Below are positions 60,682-64,000 of a stretch of 64,000 nucleotides of DNA, in pieces. Source of the stretch: Botryotinia globosa (taxonomy: Eukaryota > Ascomycota > Leotiomycetes > Helotiales > Sclerotiniaceae); NCBI GenBank assembly GCA_014898425.1, contig RCSZ01000005.1, positions 1-64,000 of the forward strand. The letters are read 5' to 3'. A model generated the notes under the pieces. The model did no database searches. It saw only the letters and a program-made list of their open reading frames with translations, and was not told the origin of the DNA. A program made the translations under genes and the position numbers. Position 1 is the first letter of the stretch. Every line of letters begins with the position of its first letter.

Positions 60682-61507
60682 TGTGATATTTGCAGGCTCC
60701 CGCTACAATAGCCAGGATTGGCTGATCGCTTGCTACACATTGTTAATACATCATTCTACTGTAATAAAAGTGAATATAATTCCACTTTTCATTTTTGAAA
60801 TTGAACCGTAAAACGGGAGAACAGAGCAAAACCTTCACAGTGAAGTGACAATCTACAACTTTCTACGTCGGGACTCAAGGGGGAGGGGAGAGGGCCGTTG
60901 GGAGTGAAAGTCAAGTAATGCTTGAGATGAGAATCAGAATGGGACGATTTGATACGTGATTGAGTGAGAGTCAAGAGTTGATAGCTGTCAGTTGACAATT
61001 GAAACTTGAATTTGAACAAACAAAATATTTCATGGTAATGAATGGAATTACGAAGCAAAATTCAATTCCAAGAATGACGGTAGCCACAATAGAATGAATG
61101 TATGATGAATAAAGTATATGTTTATTACTATGAACCTACTAGGTATTGAACAAAATTGCAGGTGTGACGGATTCTACCTCTTGCCTATCCTATTCTCAGG
61201 CTTACGTGGAGATTGAATGCTTTTCCGAATGTTTGCTATCCCCACGTTTGCTGTGATCTCTCAAAGAAGAATTAAGGCACGACGATGATTGCTCCTTTAA
61301 AAGACGGGCTGGTGTAGATAGGTCAAACATCGTAAGTTTGGGATCTAAAGATGGAAATCTGCTTTGAGTATTGCATCATATAATCAGGAATCATATTATA
61401 AACTTGCCGGAACATTGCTTAGTCTTAGATGATCTCGATAAATCCCTTGGTCCCCGATGTACTCCTCGCCCTATAAAGTAGTGCGAATATCTCATCGTTA
61501 AAACTGA
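60682..61507. other. Intergenic
   Basis: About 0.8 kb between two same-strand genes; a minus frame at 60789-61058 is not credible. Contains the promoter of the coiled-coil gene and the 3' flank of the WD40 gene. Confidence 0.5.
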
Positions 61508-63313
61508 TCATCTCTTTACTTTTTTCTTGTCTGGCCCTTCTTCTTCGTCACTTATTTCAGCATACTGAGTTGTCGGTTGAGTATCTTTCCAGGCATTGGT
61601 GAATAGTGGGTCTGTCTTAGCAAGCTCAGCATATTTCAACAACGCCTCCCTGGGATCCTCATCACGCATGCTACTCAGTGTGATACTTTCATTAATATGT
61701 TTCTCGTCCGGTTGGCTTTTCGCAAATGGTGTGACCAGTGGTAGATTAGGTCTGCGTGGATCTCGAGAACGGCCTGAGGCAGTCAAGCCTATAGTAGGAT
61801 GTCTCGCAGAAAAGGATGTGGCCGATATATTAGACATGACACCACCTGGAGTAACGATACTATCCCCTGACATACCAGCAGATTGATCTGTTGTAAAGTT
61901 GGGGTCGTCGTCAACATGGCGTTTCTTTGGTGCACGAGACATTACGTCAACGGCACCTCGAACAGATGTGTTCGGATTGTATAGAACATGGACCTCGGAA
62001 TTTGCAGATCCAGTAACAATTTGGTTGAGTTTTGGATGCCATTGAACTGTTATAAGTGGAGATCCAGGTGTCACAGGGGTGACTAGTTCTGGTTTGAGAT
62101 TGCCCGAGTTTAAGATATGTAGATGACCCGATGCGGAACCAGTGATGATATTGGCACCATTGGGTGAGTATTTGATATTGGTAACAGAATAGACATCTGA
62201 AGTTGAAGGGTGTGAGGCTGTCACAATGGGAGTTTTGAACTTTCTAGTATCCCAAAGTTTGATCAGATTGTCACCACCTCGTGTGACAACCATTCGGCCA
62301 TCGGGACTGATATCAATACCACCCGTCCATGTATCCGGAGTGTGGGCGTCTCTGATTTCAGCTGCTGGTCTTGCATATGGTCCATGGCCACCCCACATCA
62401 CTAAGCTTCCATCCAGAGCTGCAGATACTAATAGATTGTTTCCTCCTTGTGCTGGGCCTCCCCAAACAACGGCAGTCATTCTTGTCCTTCCTGCTGATCC
62501 TGAAGCCTTGGATTTGTGGACGATAACTTCTTTCTGACATCTTCTGACATTCACATCCCAGATTCGTAGAGTACTATCCGTACCGGCTGTGACGCAAATA
62601 TTCTTGTCCATCGGACTCCATGTACCTGTAGTAATTTCCGAAATGTGCCCCTTTGTGTTATTCATATCTCTCAGATACATATCTCCTTTTACGAACTCTC
62701 CGATAATATCTCCGTCTCGGCTCATTAATTTCGCTTGCGGATGAGCGGATATACAGAGAAAGGTACCTCCGGCATGTGGATTGAATTCAACATGATTTAT
62801 CGGATGGGTTTCGGAATTTGCTGATGTTTTTGAATAATTTGGGTCCACGCTTTTGAAAGATCTAAGAGTAGTTGGGGTCATAGAAGCGAAATCGTGAAAC
62901 TTGAGGGTGCAATCGCTCGAACCAGTTATGAGTCGTGAACCTGAAGGATCAAGTGTTGTGGTAGTAACCGCGCGTTCATGGGTTTTCAGTATCAATTCGT
63001 GAGAAGTTGGATATTCATCATCGTCGTCAGAGCCCCCATCGCTATCGGAATCTTCATCATCTTCATCAGAGCCCCAATCTTTAGACACTGGCTCTGACGC
63101 GAGCTTCCGTTGTCCAACTTCTTGTCCAACCTCCTCAGTAGCCTCCTTTGGCGCCTCGGCCTTCCTTTCTGCTGGTCGTCTTGTTCTATCGATTTGCGCG
63201 GCTACATCTGCCTCTTTTGACTTCTTGCCAAAGGACGCTGGTAAGAAAGCTCTCATGGGGTCATCCTCTGCTAGTTCCGGGCCTTCAATCTGGAAATCTT
63301 CGTCGTCGCTCAT
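61508..63313 (-). CDS. WD40-repeat protein, WDR70-like
   Basis: Single exon, 601 aa, ATG at 63313. The N-terminal 100 residues are acidic and disordered (SDDEDFQIEGPE..., DEDDEDSDSDGGSDDDDE). A WD40 propeller covers about residues 105-465, with classical repeat ends such as GSSDCTLKFHDF, AGTDSTLRIWDV, ALDGSLVMWGG and GGDNLIKLWDT. After the propeller comes HVLYNPNTSVRGAVDVMSRAPKKRH, characteristic of WDR70/gastrulation-defective-1 proteins. In animals and fission yeast, Wdr70 works with the CRL4 ubiquitin ligase in histone H2B monoubiquitination and double-strand break repair; transfer of that role here is inference from the family. Nuclear location is likely given the KKRH and DKKKVKR basic patches. 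Confidence 0.9.
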   Translation of the reverse strand: MSDDEDFQIEGPELAEDDPMRAFLPASFGKKSKEADVAAQIDRTRRPAERKAEAPKEATEEVGQEVGQRKLASEPVSKDWGSDEDDEDSDSDGGSDDDDEYPTSHELILKTHERAVTTTTLDPSGSRLITGSSDCTLKFHDFASMTPTTLRSFKSVDPNYSKTSANSETHPINHVEFNPHAGGTFLCISAHPQAKLMSRDGDIIGEFVKGDMYLRDMNNTKGHISEITTGTWSPMDKNICVTAGTDSTLRIWDVNVRRCQKEVIVHKSKASGSAGRTRMTAVVWGGPAQGGNNLLVSAALDGSLVMWGGHGPYARPAAEIRDAHTPDTWTGGIDISPDGRMVVTRGGDNLIKLWDTRKFKTPIVTASHPSTSDVYSVTNIKYSPNGANIITGSASGHLHILNSGNLKPELVTPVTPGSPLITVQWHPKLNQIVTGSANSEVHVLYNPNTSVRGAVDVMSRAPKKRHVDDDPNFTTDQSAGMSGDSIVTPGGVMSNISATSFSARHPTIGLTASGRSRDPRRPNLPLVTPFAKSQPDEKHINESITLSSMRDEDPREALLKYAELAKTDPLFTNAWKDTQPTTQYAEISDEEEGPDKKKVKR

Positions 63314-64000
63314 TGTTCAAATGGTCCCTCCTCGCAGGTTACCTTTGATATCCAGGTATTGTTTGTGATTATCTTTAGAGAGTGGCAGAGGAAGATGGCA
63401 ATTGCTTGAGATATGGTTACGAGATATCAATTGAGGTAAATAAACATGAGTGAGGACTCTGACCAGGTGTGCACGTTGAAAGCTTGAAGCTTTGTTATCG
63501 ATCGTGAAGGTTGAACTGAATACTTGCCTGGGGAACAGAGCTTCTTGCGGGTCGTTCCTACTACTGTAGGCTCGAGCTAGGTGGACTCGTAGATACGCGA
63601 AAACCCGTTTCCCGCTCTCGCCGCAGTTTCACAAAAGGCAGGCAGGCATTAGGTATCACTATAATCTGGAAAGCCGCGCTTTATATTATATCAAGAAAAG
63701 AAAGAAAATTTAATAATTCATGCAACAATCAAACCGGCCCTTTAAATTCAACCCTCTCCCCTAATACTACTCATTGTTGTGTATGTTTAATATCAGAAAA
63801 ATATTCATACCATCTTCATTTTCAGTGAACAAAGTTTAGATCTTCATCAGACTCGGCCGCCCCTGTACGTACACTATGAGTGGGGTGAAATCATCATCAT
63901 CGGGATAGCTTCAATAAGACGCTACACGCTGCCATGTATTTATCGACGGCGAAACTTAATGCGGAGACCATATCCTTTCTCACTACACCGATACCGCAGT
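63314..64000. other. Intergenic to the window end
   Basis: Promoter of the WD40 gene on its left part. No supported frame; the rest is cut by the window edge. Confidence 0.5.

Overview
The window looks like a piece of a filamentous ascomycete chromosome. Genes carry short introns (about 47-190 bp) with GT donors, CTAAC/CTGAC-like branch points and AG acceptors, and they include fungal families such as Zn2Cys6 regulators, a DUF3431 protein and a fungal T5orf172 protein. Very AT-rich repeat DNA abuts ordinary genic DNA. This fits a Leotiomycete such as Botrytis or Sclerotinia, but that placement is inference from general resemblance. I see no rRNA, tRNA or CRISPR array.

Positions 1-10905 are an AT-rich repeat block without genes. 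It is a mosaic of degenerate ~240-bp tandem units, long T-rich/C-containing tracts almost devoid of G, a ~0.8-0.95 kb sequence present twice nearly unchanged, and three ~150-bp tandem units. The many C-to-T and G-to-A differences between copies suggest repeat-induced point mutation (RIP). A pericentromeric or subtelomeric location is possible but cannot be decided here.

From 10.9 to 33.2 kb, genes are separated by long spacers: mitochondrial sulfide:quinone oxidoreductase (-), a 403-bp TA-flanked MITE, a 172-bp solo LTR, a multi-pass membrane protein fused to DUF3431 (+), an alpha/beta hydrolase (+), an aquaporin (+), a salicylate-hydroxylase-like FAD monooxygenase (-), and a divergent pair of secreted or membrane-targeted enzymes, a histidine acid phosphatase (-) and a PI-PLC X-domain protein (+). 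A 9.3-kb spacer with clustered minisatellites then leads to a Zn2Cys6 regulator (42.5-44.6 kb).

From 46 kb onward genes are denser: a second Zn2Cys6 regulator, an unknown ORF, a phosphoribosyltransferase, a Pro/Ser-rich unknown, a T5orf172 protein, a coiled-coil unknown with an apparent 5' frameshift, and a WDR70-like WD40 protein. No biosynthetic cluster is evident; the genes look like independent housekeeping, transport, secreted and regulatory genes. The gene models were rebuilt by joining exons by hand. Several open frames extend upstream through GTG or TTG codons that are not plausible starts here, so ATG starts were chosen.
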